64,000 nucleotides of DNA. Origin: Coprococcus phoceensis (lineage in GTDB: Bacteria > Bacillota > Clostridia > Lachnospirales > Lachnospiraceae). The position numbers and the translations under genes are program-made. The DNA is taken from assembly GCF_900104635.1 (NCBI RefSeq), contig NZ_FNWC01000005.1, forward strand, positions 62,001 through 126,000, in the 5' to 3' direction. Under the pieces are notes generated by a model. That model was given only the letters and a program-made list of their open reading frames with translations, was not told the origin of the DNA and ran no database searches. Below are positions 17,238-25,610 of this stretch, in pieces (the first letter of the stretch is position 1; every line of letters starts with the position of its first letter).

Positions 17238-17613
17238 AGTTCACACTCCTTACTGCCGTGATTGTTTCGTTCAATATCTGCTTATGCAGTTTTACGGCTT
17301 TTCCTCCATAAGTGATTTTAGGTCGCAGGGCATAGGTTATCTGTGATTTCAAAAAGCTGTACGGCTTCTTTCCGTCAAAGGTTTTCTGCGACATAAACCA
17401 AGTGAGAGCAACGGGAATACCGAAGTATTTGAGAAATGCTCCCTCAATCATGGAAAGTGGGGGAATATCCCCAAACAGAATGATGAGAAATTCCGTAATC
17501 ACAAACCATGTAATCTGTGTAAAGGTAACGGGAAAGGGTAAGTTAAAGTCATTGATTGCATATAAGACTTTTTCCACGTTCCAGATACCCGTATAAGATT
17601 TAATCTTTTTCAA
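17215..17613 (-). CDS. tcpE: TcpE-family conjugation membrane protein (Orf17-like)
   Basis: 132 residues starting at TTG 17613, nine bases after AGGAGC. Two adjacent hydrophobic segments at about residues 28-70 are typical of TcpE/PrgI-type small membrane proteins of the transfer channel. It is the first gene of the block tcpE-virB4-orf15-orf14-tcpC and is preceded by a hairpin with a T-run. Confidence 0.85.
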   Translation of the reverse strand: MKKIKSYTGIWNVEKVLYAINDFNLPFPVTFTQITWFVITEFLIILFGDIPPLSMIEGAFLKYFGIPVALTWFMSQKTFDGKKPYSFLKSQITYALRPKITYGGKAVKLHKQILNETITAVRSVNYVPDKIY

Positions 17614-17637
17614 GTTCTTTCAGCTCCTTTCAAAATA

Positions 17638-17668
17638 GAAAAGGACAGCCATGTTTCCGACTGTCCCT
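17638..17668 (-). terminator. Hairpin with T-run between ardA and tcpE
   Basis: On the minus strand GGACAG pairs with CTGTCC around a 12-base loop and is followed by TTTTC. It sits only about 25 bases before the tcpE start, so it is either the end of the ardA transcript or an attenuator for the transfer operon. Confidence 0.6.
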
Positions 17669-17720
17669 TAAAAGAGAAACGCTGTCAGTAGCAACAATGC
17701 TTGTCACTGATCTTCCAGCG

Positions 17721-18224
17721 TTAATATGGTATTTCGCACATACCTCGGCTTGTTTCAATGAAGCAACCGCCCATATCCAAATCTCGCCCGTAGGCTTCAT
17801 AGTCAATGTAGTTCTGCAAGCTGGGTGGAATATCCCCAAGTGCCTGTAATTCGTCTATGTAGTAGTAGGCAACGTCTGTCATGGTTTCACAATCGGGATA
17901 ATAATAAATATCGTCCTTATGTTCCACGACTTCTTCCAGCGTTCCGTAGTGGCTGATAAATTCGTTCAGACACTCTACGATATAGTCGGGAAGTTCCTCT
18001 ATCATTTCATACATCTCATTGAGTTCTTCAATGGAAACATATTCCCCTATGTCGATAGGGAAGTTGTCGGTATCATGGATAGCGTATTCCTCATACTGTT
18101 CATTCAAGCCGATTTTTTCTGTTACATCTTCCTCGTCAATGGGGAAAGTGAACCAAGCACCCACTAAATAGCCCTCGTTGTATTTGCCAAGGTTCGCAAT
18201 ATAAACCGCCATATCATCAATCAT
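17721..18224 (-). CDS. ardA: ArdA-family antirestriction protein
   Basis: 167 residues, strongly acidic, with the ArdA pattern of DNA-mimic proteins (VAVYIANLGKYNEG-like start here as DDMAVYIANLGKYNEGYLVG, then the C-terminal YIDYEAYGRDLDM motif). ArdA mimics B-DNA and blocks type I restriction enzymes when the ICE enters a new host. ATG 18224 follows GAGGTGG. It lies 17 bases downstream of a second ardA-like gene. Tn916 carries one ardA (orf18); two tandem copies are unusual. Confidence 0.92.
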   Translation of the reverse strand: MIDDMAVYIANLGKYNEGYLVGAWFTFPIDEEDVTEKIGLNEQYEEYAIHDTDNFPIDIGEYVSIEELNEMYEMIEELPDYIVECLNEFISHYGTLEEVVEHKDDIYYYPDCETMTDVAYYYIDELQALGDIPPSLQNYIDYEAYGRDLDMGGCFIETSRGMCEIPY

Positions 18225-18241
18225 AAGCACCACCTCTTTTC

Positions 18242-18745
18242 CTACTCTGGAAGTTCAAAGACACTGTGTTCCGTTACAAGATAGCATCTGTTTTCCAGCA
18301 AGTGAGAAGCGTAGGCTTCAAAGTCGAAATAGTATTCTTGACAGTCCTCGGACAAATGCTTGAATGTGGGGTCATTCATCAGCTTTTGCTTTGCAACATC
18401 AATCATGCTTTTACAATCGTGATAAACCGTAATCACGTTCCTGCAAATATAAAGTGCTTCTAAGTTCTCAAACACGGTAAGAAGTGCTACATATTCTTCT
18501 TGCATATCGGCTGATAGCTGGCGGTACATAAAATCTAATTCATTAATCTGATACACGCTTGTTTGTTCGTGGACTTCATCAGCATAAGGCAACACCTTTT
18601 CGATAATGCGGTAATCTTGACTTTCTGCACCGACACCTAGCTTTTCTTCAAACTCGGCAACATCTATCGGCAGGTCAAACCAGTACGACGTTGTTTCTTC
18701 GCCAGTTGTTCTTCCCGTTTCCACCAGCACCCTTGTTTCCTGCAT
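18242..18745 (-). CDS. ardA: ArdA-family antirestriction protein, second copy
   Basis: 167 residues, acidic, with the YYFDFEAYASHLLE motif that matches the C-terminal ArdA motif of its neighbour, but otherwise well diverged from it; it is therefore an old paralogue and not a fresh duplication. AAAGGA lies 11 bases before ATG 18745. The N-terminus overlaps the preceding 98-residue gene by 82 bases in another frame. Probable role: protection against a different set of restriction enzymes. This is inferred. Confidence 0.85.
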   Translation of the reverse strand: MQETRVLVETGRTTGEETTSYWFDLPIDVAEFEEKLGVGAESQDYRIIEKVLPYADEVHEQTSVYQINELDFMYRQLSADMQEEYVALLTVFENLEALYICRNVITVYHDCKSMIDVAKQKLMNDPTFKHLSEDCQEYYFDFEAYASHLLENRCYLVTEHSVFELPE

Positions 18746-18960
18746 TGTTCTTCACGTCCTTTCTGTTGTTTCATCACATCTTTTAAGGTCTGGTACGACA
18801 TACCAAACACATACTTTGAAAAATCTTCCAACTGCTTTTCATCATAGTCGGCAGGGTTCAGCAGTTTCATTTCATGCCACACTTTCCGCTTGTAAGAGGG
18901 CAGGTCGGAAAGATATTCACAGCCGATTTTTGCCTGCATATCCTTAAAAATATCGTTCAT
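18664..18960 (-). CDS. Small ICE protein of unknown function (98 residues)
   Basis: Starts MNDIFKDMQAKIGCEYLSDL, with GGAGTG a few bases upstream of ATG 18960. The first 66 residues look like a folded small protein. The last 32 overlap the ardA start in another frame and have odd composition (KQQKGREEQCRKQGCWWKRE), so the C-terminus may be an overlap extension. It lies between the terminator of the yjdF cargo and ardA. I do not recognise the family. Confidence 0.55.
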   Translation of the reverse strand: MNDIFKDMQAKIGCEYLSDLPSYKRKVWHEMKLLNPADYDEKQLEDFSKYVFGMSYQTLKDVMKQQKGREEQCRKQGCWWKREEQLAKKQRRTGLTCR

Positions 18961-18990
18961 TTCATCACTCCAATCTGAAATTTAGGTAAG

Positions 18991-19023
18991 AAAAAAGCAG
19001 TCAATCCTAAGACTAACTGCTTT
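18991..19023 (-). terminator. Intrinsic terminator of the yjdF unit
   Basis: On the minus strand AAAGCAGT pairs with ACTGCTTT and is followed by TTTTTTC. The same sequence, with small changes, ends the metallo-hydrolase cargo at 25539-25571. Confidence 0.85.
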
Positions 19024-19072
19024 GTGTAGATATGAACTTATAAAATTTTAGTTTATGATATAGCAACATCAT

Positions 19073-19489
19073 TTAATGTCCTCTGTGTTTTGCTTTTTTC
19101 TTTTGTTGCTTCAACTTAAACTTTTGTTCTGCTTCCATTTGCTTTTTATGTTTGGAATTAGATTTATATTCTTCTTTTTTTAATTCATGTTGTAATTTTA
19201 AAGCTTGTTGCGATTTTGTCCCAATTCCATTGTTCTGTAATTGTTTCTTTACATCTCTAAGAACTCTTTTAGGATTTTTCTTATCCTTTTTTACAATCGT
19301 TTCAACTGCTGGACTAAATTGTAAATCATAATAATGTTTCAACACAAATTCTTGAATATCATAATCTTTTGGCTCTGCACCAAATGTTACCTTTGCTACG
19401 GAAAGTTTGCCATCACAAATTCGTTCAAAAATTCCAATCCAAAAAGGTTCTGCAAAATACACAGTCAATTTACATTTTATTGTCTTCAT
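19073..19489 (-). CDS. yjdF: YjdF family protein (DUF2992)
   Basis: 138 residues from ATG 19489, eight bases after AAGGAGG. The protein has the YjdF pattern: KLTVYFAEPFWIGIFER, then VTFGAEPKDYDIQEFV, NPKRVLRDVKKQL, a long charged coiled-coil-like helix (LQHELKKEEYKSNSKHKKQ) and the terminal KAKHRG(H/R). YjdF genes are controlled by the yjdF riboswitch, which binds azaaromatic compounds; the protein is thought to help detoxify them or bind RNA. A riboswitch-like leader lies directly upstream. The gene and its terminator look like a self-contained cargo unit. Confidence 0.92.
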   Translation of the reverse strand: MKTIKCKLTVYFAEPFWIGIFERICDGKLSVAKVTFGAEPKDYDIQEFVLKHYYDLQFSPAVETIVKKDKKNPKRVLRDVKKQLQNNGIGTKSQQALKLQHELKKEEYKSNSKHKKQMEAEQKFKLKQQKKKAKHRGH

Positions 19490-19499
19490 ATCAATCCCT

Positions 19500-19625
19500 C
19501 CTTGTTTATTTCTAAACAAAGAACGGACAACCCGGAGGGGCAGGTTACTTACCCTATAAACATAGGACGGCTGGGCTACCTACCAGCTCTCGCATAATAA
19601 AATGCTTTGCGTTTTTATCTTTGTC
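19500..19625 (-). ncRNA. yjdF (azaaromatic-sensing) riboswitch candidate
   Basis: The minus-strand leader contains ACGCAAAGC, later GCGAGAGCTGG and GTAGGTAGCCCAGCCGTCC, then an ATAGGG/CCTGCCCCTCC segment before the AAGGAGG site. These blocks match the layout I recall for the yjdF RNA motif, and the downstream gene is yjdF. The loose pairing TAGAAATAAACAAGGAGG near the start codon suggests translational control. The family call depends on memory of the consensus; a covariance search would decide. Confidence 0.75.
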
Positions 19626-19701
19626 ATTTTAGATAATCGTTTTTGATTGATTATCTCTCTTAAAAATTATACCATTTCCATATCAGCACTACAATAAAAT
19701 T

Positions 19702-19923
19702 TTATGCACCGATAATCTTGTTGAATAGCTCTAACAGTACATCTTTCACACCGCCAGCGTTGAATACCAATCCGACAGCAACAAGGGCAACTACCAAGAA
19801 GCCGATAAGTTTTGAAAACTCACGCTTGAACCCTAAGTAGATACCGATAACCACAATCGCCATAAGCACTAAGCTCTGTGCGTTGCTTAAAAACCATTGA
19901 TACAAATTTTGCCCGAAATTCAT
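19702..19923 (-). CDS. TcpD-like small conjugation membrane protein
   Basis: 73 residues with two hydrophobic segments (about 17-32 and 38-58). The start MNFGQNLYQWFLSNAQSLVL and the position downstream of mobT match the TcpD/Orf19-region membrane proteins of Tn916-like ICEs. The ATG immediately follows the TAA of the upstream small gene (TAAATG), indicating coupled translation. Confidence 0.8.
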   Translation of the reverse strand: MNFGQNLYQWFLSNAQSLVLMAIVVIGIYLGFKREFSKLIGFLVVALVAVGLVFNAGGVKDVLLELFNKIIGA

Positions 19924-20058
19924 TTAATTGTCCTCGCTTTCTTTTAATTGTTTCATTTTATAGTCAGCTTCTTTGCCAACACTCAAAATACACATCAAGA
20001 CTACGCCGATACCCATTCCCATAGATACCAGCAGGAAGTCTTTTACTAATTCCCACAT
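19924..20058 (-). CDS. DUF3789-like small membrane protein
   Basis: 44 residues: MWELVKDFLLVSMGMGIGVV with one membrane helix and a charged tail (KQLKESEDN). AGGAGTG lies ahead of ATG 20058. Small DUF3789 proteins stand directly downstream of mobT in Tn916-type ICEs. It lies 11 bases after mobT and abuts the next gene. Confidence 0.75.
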   Translation of the reverse strand: MWELVKDFLLVSMGMGIGVVLMCILSVGKEADYKMKQLKESEDN

Positions 20059-20069
20059 TTTTATCACTC

Positions 20070-21266
20070 CTAACTTTCCACCAAATCTTTTGTAGGGGTC
20101 GTCTGCTGTTTGATTATCATTTCATGTTTTTCACTCAAGGTTGCCTGCTTTTCGATTGTTTCCATGTAGTCTGTACCGTTTCCCTTATCAATCTTTTTCA
20201 GCATTTTCAAGGTCGGTGCTACCTGCCGTTGTACCCAACGCAATGTGCGGTCTAAGGTATAAGGCTCTGGCTTTGTCGTCAGTTTCAGACTTTGCCGATT
20301 ATCGCCGATAAACCACGCCCAGCGGTCATTGAGTTTCCAGTCATTTTTTCGCTTGTCGGGTTGTTCATCAACAAACCGCACATACTGGTTGATGATAGAA
20401 AAGGCGGTCTGTTCTGCGTCATAATAGGTCAGCAAATCCCGTACTGCATAATAGGCACGTTCATTACGAAGCCGTATCTCAAAACGATTGATAATGTCGG
20501 CTTCCTCCAGCGGTGTCCCTAACTTAACGTACTGCTCATAGTCCTTTTCATAGATACAGAAATACACATCTGATTTCAGCGAACCAAGATAAAGGGTACG
20601 TCCCATATATTCTCTGTCGTCCTCTCTGTGCTTGATAAGCTCGCCCGACTGGTAAAACTTATAACTTCTGGACTTTCCGATATATTCCCGTTTCCTGCAT
20701 TTTTCCGCAAGCTCTGGAATATCCAAAATGCCCGTATGGTCGTTGATAGCAAGGTCGATACGCTTCATCACGCCACCGTCTACTAATGCGTCCATAAGGA
20801 AGTCATACCAGCTTCTTTGCTGTGCCAGCAGGTAACTTTCAAACTGCCTGCAACCACGCCCCTTTAACTCTAAAAGGACACCTTTTTCTTCGTCAGCCGA
20901 CGTATAGATAAAGATGTCCCCTAATGAATAATGCTCCGTATAACTGTAATGTCCGTAATCTTCATGGAGCATATAATTGATATTCAGTTTTAATATATCT
21001 TTGATGATATGCTGTATATCCAGCGTGGGAAAACGAATTTTCACATAATCAAACAGCATGGTAAGCGGTGCTTCTGGATTGAACCTTGCCAGTTCCTTAT
21101 GCAGAGTATTCATAAGTTCCTTTGACGGTTTCATTTTTCCGCTTTCTATCTTGTTGAGATATTCCCTTGTAATGCCAGAAGCCACCGCCAGCCTGCCTTG
21201 TGAGATACCGTAAGCAATCCGTTTCTCCCGTAATTCTTTTATCCCTTGTTCTTCATTCAGAACCAT
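20070..21266 (-). CDS. mobT: MobT-type relaxase (Rep_trans fold, Orf20-like) of the ICE
   Basis: 398 residues. An N-terminal XRE HTH (about 9-60) precedes a rolling-circle Rep_trans catalytic domain; the MKRIDLAINDHTG and YLGSLKSDVYFCIYEKDYEQ motifs are shared with the two other mobT genes of this window, and the nicking tyrosine should lie in these regions. MobT nicks oriT and starts single-strand transfer and rolling-circle replication of the ICE. An oriT-like hairpin region lies just upstream, as in Tn916. The start at ATG 21266 has GGGGG very close, so it may be adjusted by a few codons. Confidence 0.94.
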   Translation of the reverse strand: MVLNEEQGIKELREKRIAYGISQGRLAVASGITREYLNKIESGKMKPSKELMNTLHKELARFNPEAPLTMLFDYVKIRFPTLDIQHIIKDILKLNINYMLHEDYGHYSYTEHYSLGDIFIYTSADEEKGVLLELKGRGCRQFESYLLAQQRSWYDFLMDALVDGGVMKRIDLAINDHTGILDIPELAEKCRKREYIGKSRSYKFYQSGELIKHREDDREYMGRTLYLGSLKSDVYFCIYEKDYEQYVKLGTPLEEADIINRFEIRLRNERAYYAVRDLLTYYDAEQTAFSIINQYVRFVDEQPDKRKNDWKLNDRWAWFIGDNRQSLKLTTKPEPYTLDRTLRWVQRQVAPTLKMLKKIDKGNGTDYMETIEKQATLSEKHEMIIKQQTTPTKDLVES

Positions 21267-21282
21267 ACCCCCAATCTGTAAA

Positions 21283-21450
21283 ATGTGAAGTTTTTTCAGA
21301 CGACTTCACAGCTGATTTTTGCTAGGAAACCATGCCAGAAGCCTTATGTTTCCTATGTTTTTCGTCTATTGTCTATTTGCAAACGTACCCCTCTGTTAGA
21401 TACCGAGGGGTTTTACCTGCTGGCGTGGCTAACGCCACACCAGCAACGGC
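21283..21450 (-). other. oriT: Probable oriT of the ICE
   Basis: The segment between mobT and tcpA holds three inverted repeats: GTGAAG/CTTCAC at about 21281-21307, the CCCCTC...TATCTAACAG...GGGG hairpin (minus strand, 21383-21410) and a near-perfect GCTGGTGTGGC/GCCACGCCAGC at 21419-21444. The CTAACAG-in-loop hairpin recurs beside the other two mobT genes. In Tn916 the oriT lies at this same place, between orf20 and orf21. Confidence 0.75.
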
Positions 21451-22057
21451 TAGTCCGTGCCGTCGCCTTTCGCTTCGCACGTCGCCGTCCCGTCCTGCCT
21501 TGCTTGTGCAAGAGTACCGATTGTCTGCAAAAAATCATGTTCTTTTGGGACTAAAGGCGTGTAAAATTCACTTATGACGCTTGTTCCCACATCACAATAG
21601 CCACGCCCCTTGATACGTTTCTGGAAAAACTGCTTTTTCACATCTGAACCAAAAAGCATACCGTAACCTAATTCGCTGATACGCCCAAGTCCCACACGGA
21701 AATTGAAGTTATCTCTGATACCGTCCGAGAAATACTTTGCGTCTGGACGCTGGCAGGCAACGATAAGAAAATATCCTGCCTGCCGTCCTAGCATGACGAT
21801 TTTCTTTAACTGGCTAAGTAAGCTCACACTTTCCTTTGTCCCCAGCATTTCAAAAAACGCCACATATTCATCAAAGATAAGAAAACAGGGTGGCAGTCCC
21901 AGATAGGCGTAGTTTTTGCCCGTCTTATAGTTCGGGTGTCGCTTCATTTCCTCACTTCGCTGTACCATGCCCTCATAAAAGGCATTGACGCAGTCTATCA
22001 TTTCTTCTTTGGTATGGTAGACGTTTGGCATGACCGTTCCTAAGTCTGCAAGGTCAG
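21450..22057 (-). CDS. tcpA: TcpA (FtsK/HerA-type coupling ATPase, Orf21-like), exon 2
   Basis: Second exon, read from 22057 to 21450 after removal of the group II intron. Joining CCG AAG AAC G (exon 1) with CT GAC CTT GCA gives LDPKN-ADLADLGTVMPNVY, the sequence expected for TcpA. This exon holds Walker B (CFLIFDEYVAF) and the sensor region (GYFLIVACQRPDAKYFSDGI). Joined length is 1395 bases, or 464 residues, normal for the family. Alone the exon has no proper start; the upstream codons belong to the intron. Confidence 0.92.
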
Positions 22058-24725
22058 ATAGCGATAGGTAACTCTTTGATGTTATCTCCAAGTTTTCCCC
22101 CGCTTCACACCGTACATGAAACTTTCGCTTCATACGGCGTTCCATCATATTCAAATAGATTCATAAGTTCTGGTTATTTTATTGCTTGGTATCCATAGTT
22201 CGCTCGTATTTTGTTCAGCTTTTTCTTTTGTTGACTGCTCAAGCCATAGTTCATCAACCACATTTTCGCCTGTTGTACTGATTCAGTCAGTATCGCTTTT
22301 GATATTGGTATTTCAACAAATACAAGATTTTGGTATTTATCTCTATCTGTTTCGGTAATATTCTTGTAGATACAAACCATATCAGTCGGGCTATGCCTTC
22401 GATTAGTGATATAGCAATTGCCTTGTTGGGCTATAAATACCGAAATTCGATTATCATTAAATTCAACACTCTTTGTGGTGTCTTTATACTCTAAAAGAAT
22501 CCGTATCTCTCCTTTCGTTACCAATGCTATTTCCTCATGTATTTTGCTTCTTCCGTGTTCTGTAAAGTTGCATATATCCTGTGAGAAATTCAGCGGATTT
22601 TTGTGTTTTACTCCGTTGATTGGCAATAGAGGAGTATCGGCAATCATAATAATTTTTGTTTGTGGTCGTATTCCAGTTGTTTTCATCTGGAAATCTTGAC
22701 TTGTAGTTTCAAAAGGTATTAGCTTTGCAATCTTTTTAAAACGAACTCTGGTGGTCGGTAAGAGAGCGTAACTTACTTCTGTTAAATTGTTGTATATATT
22801 CGTAGCCACACAATAATAATTCTGCATTCCCATAACCGCCAGATTATAACGTGCAATCTGGAAAGTAGTTGTGTGCCTGACTATATCCTTGACTTTTAAC
22901 TTTAGATTTGTTTTTGCTTTCTTTAGTGCTTTTTGGTTCATATCTGTTTTGGCAACATATCCATGTTTTGTCTTCCCTTTTGGAATCACTTTAATTTTGA
23001 ATCCCAGAAAATCAGATGAATTTTTCTTCAGATTTACTACCTTTGATTTTTCTGGACTGATTTCTAATTTCAGCCTTTTGTTTAGAAAATCTACGGTACT
23101 GTGATAGAATCGCTGTGCTTCTTCATAGGTCGAACACATAATTTTAAAATCGTCAGCATAACGCACAATAAAGCCACTTTTTAACCTCGTATGTTTCTTT
23201 GCATATTGAAACCAACCGTTTTTATTACGGTGGTTTGGCTGGAAAGTTTCCCATTGACTGCTTACCCACCAATCCAATTCATTAAGGACTATGAGCGAGA
23301 GCAGGGGACTTAACAGACCGCCTTGCGGAGTTCCTTTTTCTGGAACACCCTCGCCGTCAATTTCAGCTTTCAGCATTTTACTAATAATGCAAATCAGTCT
23401 TTTATCTCGAATGCCAAGTGTCCAAATCTGTTTTAACAATTTCCCGTGGTTGACATTATCAAAGAATCCTTTAATATCTACATCAACGCAGTAATGATAC
23501 TTTGATATGTTTATCAAACTGGTTACTCTGCCAAGTGCATGGTGGGCACTTCGATTCGCACGGAATCCATAGGAATGATTATGGAACTTAGGTTCGCATA
23601 TCGGTTCTAGGACTTGTAAGATACATTGTTGTACAAGTCTGTCCCAGATACAGGGGATTCCGAGAGGTCGCCTTTTATCGCTTCCAGATTTAGGAATAAA
23701 AACCCGTCTGACTGATTTTGGTTGGTAATTATCCAGGCTGCTTCGGACTTTCATAATAATATCTTCATCACACAAATGTTTAATATCATCAATCGTTAGC
23801 CCATCTGTACCAGCGGTTTTGCTTCCGCTGTTTGTTTTTAAATTTCGGTATGCCAAGCAGATATTTTGTTCTGAACCAACAATTTCCAGTAACTTATAAA
23901 AGTTATTACCATTTTTGCTCTGTGCGTATAACTCATCATAAATATGTTGCATATCATAATATTCGTTATAGCGGAGCTTGTCTTTCTTTAGCATGGTCTG
24001 TACCCTCCTTAATTACAGGAGCAAGTACATCTCTTAGTCTTACTCGAACCCATACCATTCTTAGTAATTCTATTCTTCAATGACTAGTGGCTATCCCTCC
24101 ACCGTTTGTTATCACGGTTTCATAGGTACTGTGCCACTACTTTCACTGGCATAAACACACCTTATATTATTGCTAATCTCACAACAACCTTATGATGTGA
24201 ACACTTCATAGACAGTAAAATCTCCATGTTGCCAGCTTTCAACGTTCCAAACACACTATCTGTACATATATATCCGTAGGTTTCTTCTCTAAGCCTGCTA
24301 CTTTGATAATGCCTGTAACATTATATGGGTTTTCATAAAAACGAGTCTTACTCACCCACAGTAGCGACACTATTTGTGTCACTGGACATTTCTATCCAGT
24401 CCCGATATAGACCTGTACATTCAAAGATTCGTCAGTAGACCGCTCATCTACATACTAACCATAGATATTTTATAGACTTCCGGCATATAGGATACGACCC
24501 CCACCTCTGGGTATCTTTCGACAGCGCTATCTGTTACGGTATCTCTCTGCCGACTTCACCGAGCTTCTGACAGACCTATGTTTATTCATAATCCTGCCAG
24601 TCGGAGTATTAAAGTAGCCTTTCAGGGCGTTACCCCATCATTCGACTATTCGTGTGTTCAGTTCTCCAACACAATTTTAATTGATTGTGCAGTGTCTACT
24701 TTTTTCAAGTAGAAACGTCTCGCAC
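22058..24725 (-). mobile_element. Group II intron inserted in tcpA
   Basis: A 2668-base intron on the minus strand. The 5' end reads GTGCGAGACG, fitting the GUGYG consensus; the 3' end is ...CGCTAT (AY). Domain V is recognisable at about 22108-22139 (GCCGTATGAAGCGAAAGTTT, then CATGTACGGT). A 606-residue reverse transcriptase/maturase lies in domain IV. About 730 bases of structured noncoding RNA precede the ORF. The boundaries are fixed by exact restoration of the tcpA frame. Confidence 0.95.
22174..23994 (-). CDS. ltrA: Group II intron reverse transcriptase/maturase
   Basis: 606 residues. The RT domain carries the motifs GTPQGGLLSPLLS and the catalytic FIVRYADDFKIMC; the YADD aspartates are intact. 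A maturase (X) domain follows at about 370-450. The C-terminal part (about 520-606) resembles the H-N-H endonuclease position of chloroplast-like introns (CYITNRRHSPTDMVCIY), but I cannot see a complete set of HNH residues, so the endonuclease may be degenerate. The protein helps the RNA splice and mobilises the intron. Confidence 0.95.
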   Translation of the reverse strand: MLKKDKLRYNEYYDMQHIYDELYAQSKNGNNFYKLLEIVGSEQNICLAYRNLKTNSGSKTAGTDGLTIDDIKHLCDEDIIMKVRSSLDNYQPKSVRRVFIPKSGSDKRRPLGIPCIWDRLVQQCILQVLEPICEPKFHNHSYGFRANRSAHHALGRVTSLINISKYHYCVDVDIKGFFDNVNHGKLLKQIWTLGIRDKRLICIISKMLKAEIDGEGVPEKGTPQGGLLSPLLSLIVLNELDWWVSSQWETFQPNHRNKNGWFQYAKKHTRLKSGFIVRYADDFKIMCSTYEEAQRFYHSTVDFLNKRLKLEISPEKSKVVNLKKNSSDFLGFKIKVIPKGKTKHGYVAKTDMNQKALKKAKTNLKLKVKDIVRHTTTFQIARYNLAVMGMQNYYCVATNIYNNLTEVSYALLPTTRVRFKKIAKLIPFETTSQDFQMKTTGIRPQTKIIMIADTPLLPINGVKHKNPLNFSQDICNFTEHGRSKIHEEIALVTKGEIRILLEYKDTTKSVEFNDNRISVFIAQQGNCYITNRRHSPTDMVCIYKNITETDRDKYQNLVFVEIPISKAILTESVQQAKMWLMNYGLSSQQKKKLNKIRANYGYQAIK

Positions 24726-25512
24726 CGTTCTTCGGGTCTAAGATGTAAAGGACAGCGTTTGTATGCAGTAAGGCTTCAATGAGCGTTAGCAAAAAATAGG
24801 TTTTACCACCACCAGTCCCACCAGCAATCAGAGCGTGAGGGAGTGCGTCATATTCCCAGACAAGATTTTTCATCAGTCTAAGACAGCCGTTCTCTGCACG
24901 TACTTCATCAATGGCAATGCGGTTCGCTATCATATCATAAAGCAAGGTATATTCGATATAGCCGTCATGTAAGGTCTTGTCGGTCAGCTCGCAATACAAG
25001 CCACTTTCCAATTTATCCTCTAACCGTAAAAGCTGGTCTTGATATTTTCCCAACGTGATTTCACAGCGGATATGAAGCAGTCCCTTTTCCATTTGATAAT
25101 AAATCTTTGGAAACCAGACAATTTTTTCCCTTGATCTGCTTTGCAGGTCAGTAAAAAAACCGCTGTCTTGTACGGTATCGGCTTCATACCACTTATTTTC
25201 CAGTATCATTCTTGCCAGCTTTTGACGGTGCAGTAGCTTCTTGAAACTGTCGTAACAGAAGCGGTAATACCCAAAAGCGACCAATGCACAAACACCAGTC
25301 GCTATCAGTATGGTTATGAAGTTGTAAGGGGAAAGCGTCAAGCCGTTTTCTAACAAGCTGAAATGCTCCCAGTCGGTACGCATGAGCTGTTTGCTATTCA
25401 GTAGCAGGAGAACTGCCACGAACACAAACAGAAGCGTCTCTATGGAAAAATGATAAACAAGGTGCTTGTCGCTGGCTCTGATACGGTGTCCTTTGTTCCA
25501 AATCATACGCAT
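24726..25512 (-). CDS. tcpA: TcpA (FtsK/HerA-type coupling ATPase, Orf21-like), exon 1
   Basis: First exon from ATG 25512, with AAAGGAG upstream, to the intron at 24725. It codes two N-terminal membrane segments (about 27-42 and 60-82), the linker, and Walker A (AGGTGGGKTYFLLTLIEALL). It then reaches AVLYILDPKN, where the intron cuts. Without splicing, translation runs on for about 22 intron codons and stops at 24658. The protein couples the relaxase-DNA complex to the transfer channel, so transfer of the ICE depends on intron splicing. Confidence 0.93.
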
Positions 25513-25538
25513 AAATCAATCACTCCTTTCTGGGTATG

Positions 25539-25571
25539 AAAAAAACAGTCAATCCTAAGACTAACTGCTTT
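25539..25571 (-). terminator. Intrinsic terminator of the metallo-hydrolase unit
   Basis: On the minus strand AAGCAGT pairs with ACTGTTT (one G-U) and runs into a T-tract. The sequence is a near copy of the yjdF terminator at 18991-19023. Confidence 0.8.
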
Positions 25572-25610
25572 GTGTGTAGGGATATAAAATTGTAAAACTA
25601 AGATTGCATT

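Noticed and set aside
17630..17839. 69-codon minus frame overlapping the end of ardA
   Set aside because: It lies out of frame within ardA and its terminator, with no start signal.
23995..24725. Separate gene in the 730 bases between the intron ORF and tcpA exon 1
   Set aside because: The segment is the structured 5' part of the group II intron; the short frames there are stop-rich.
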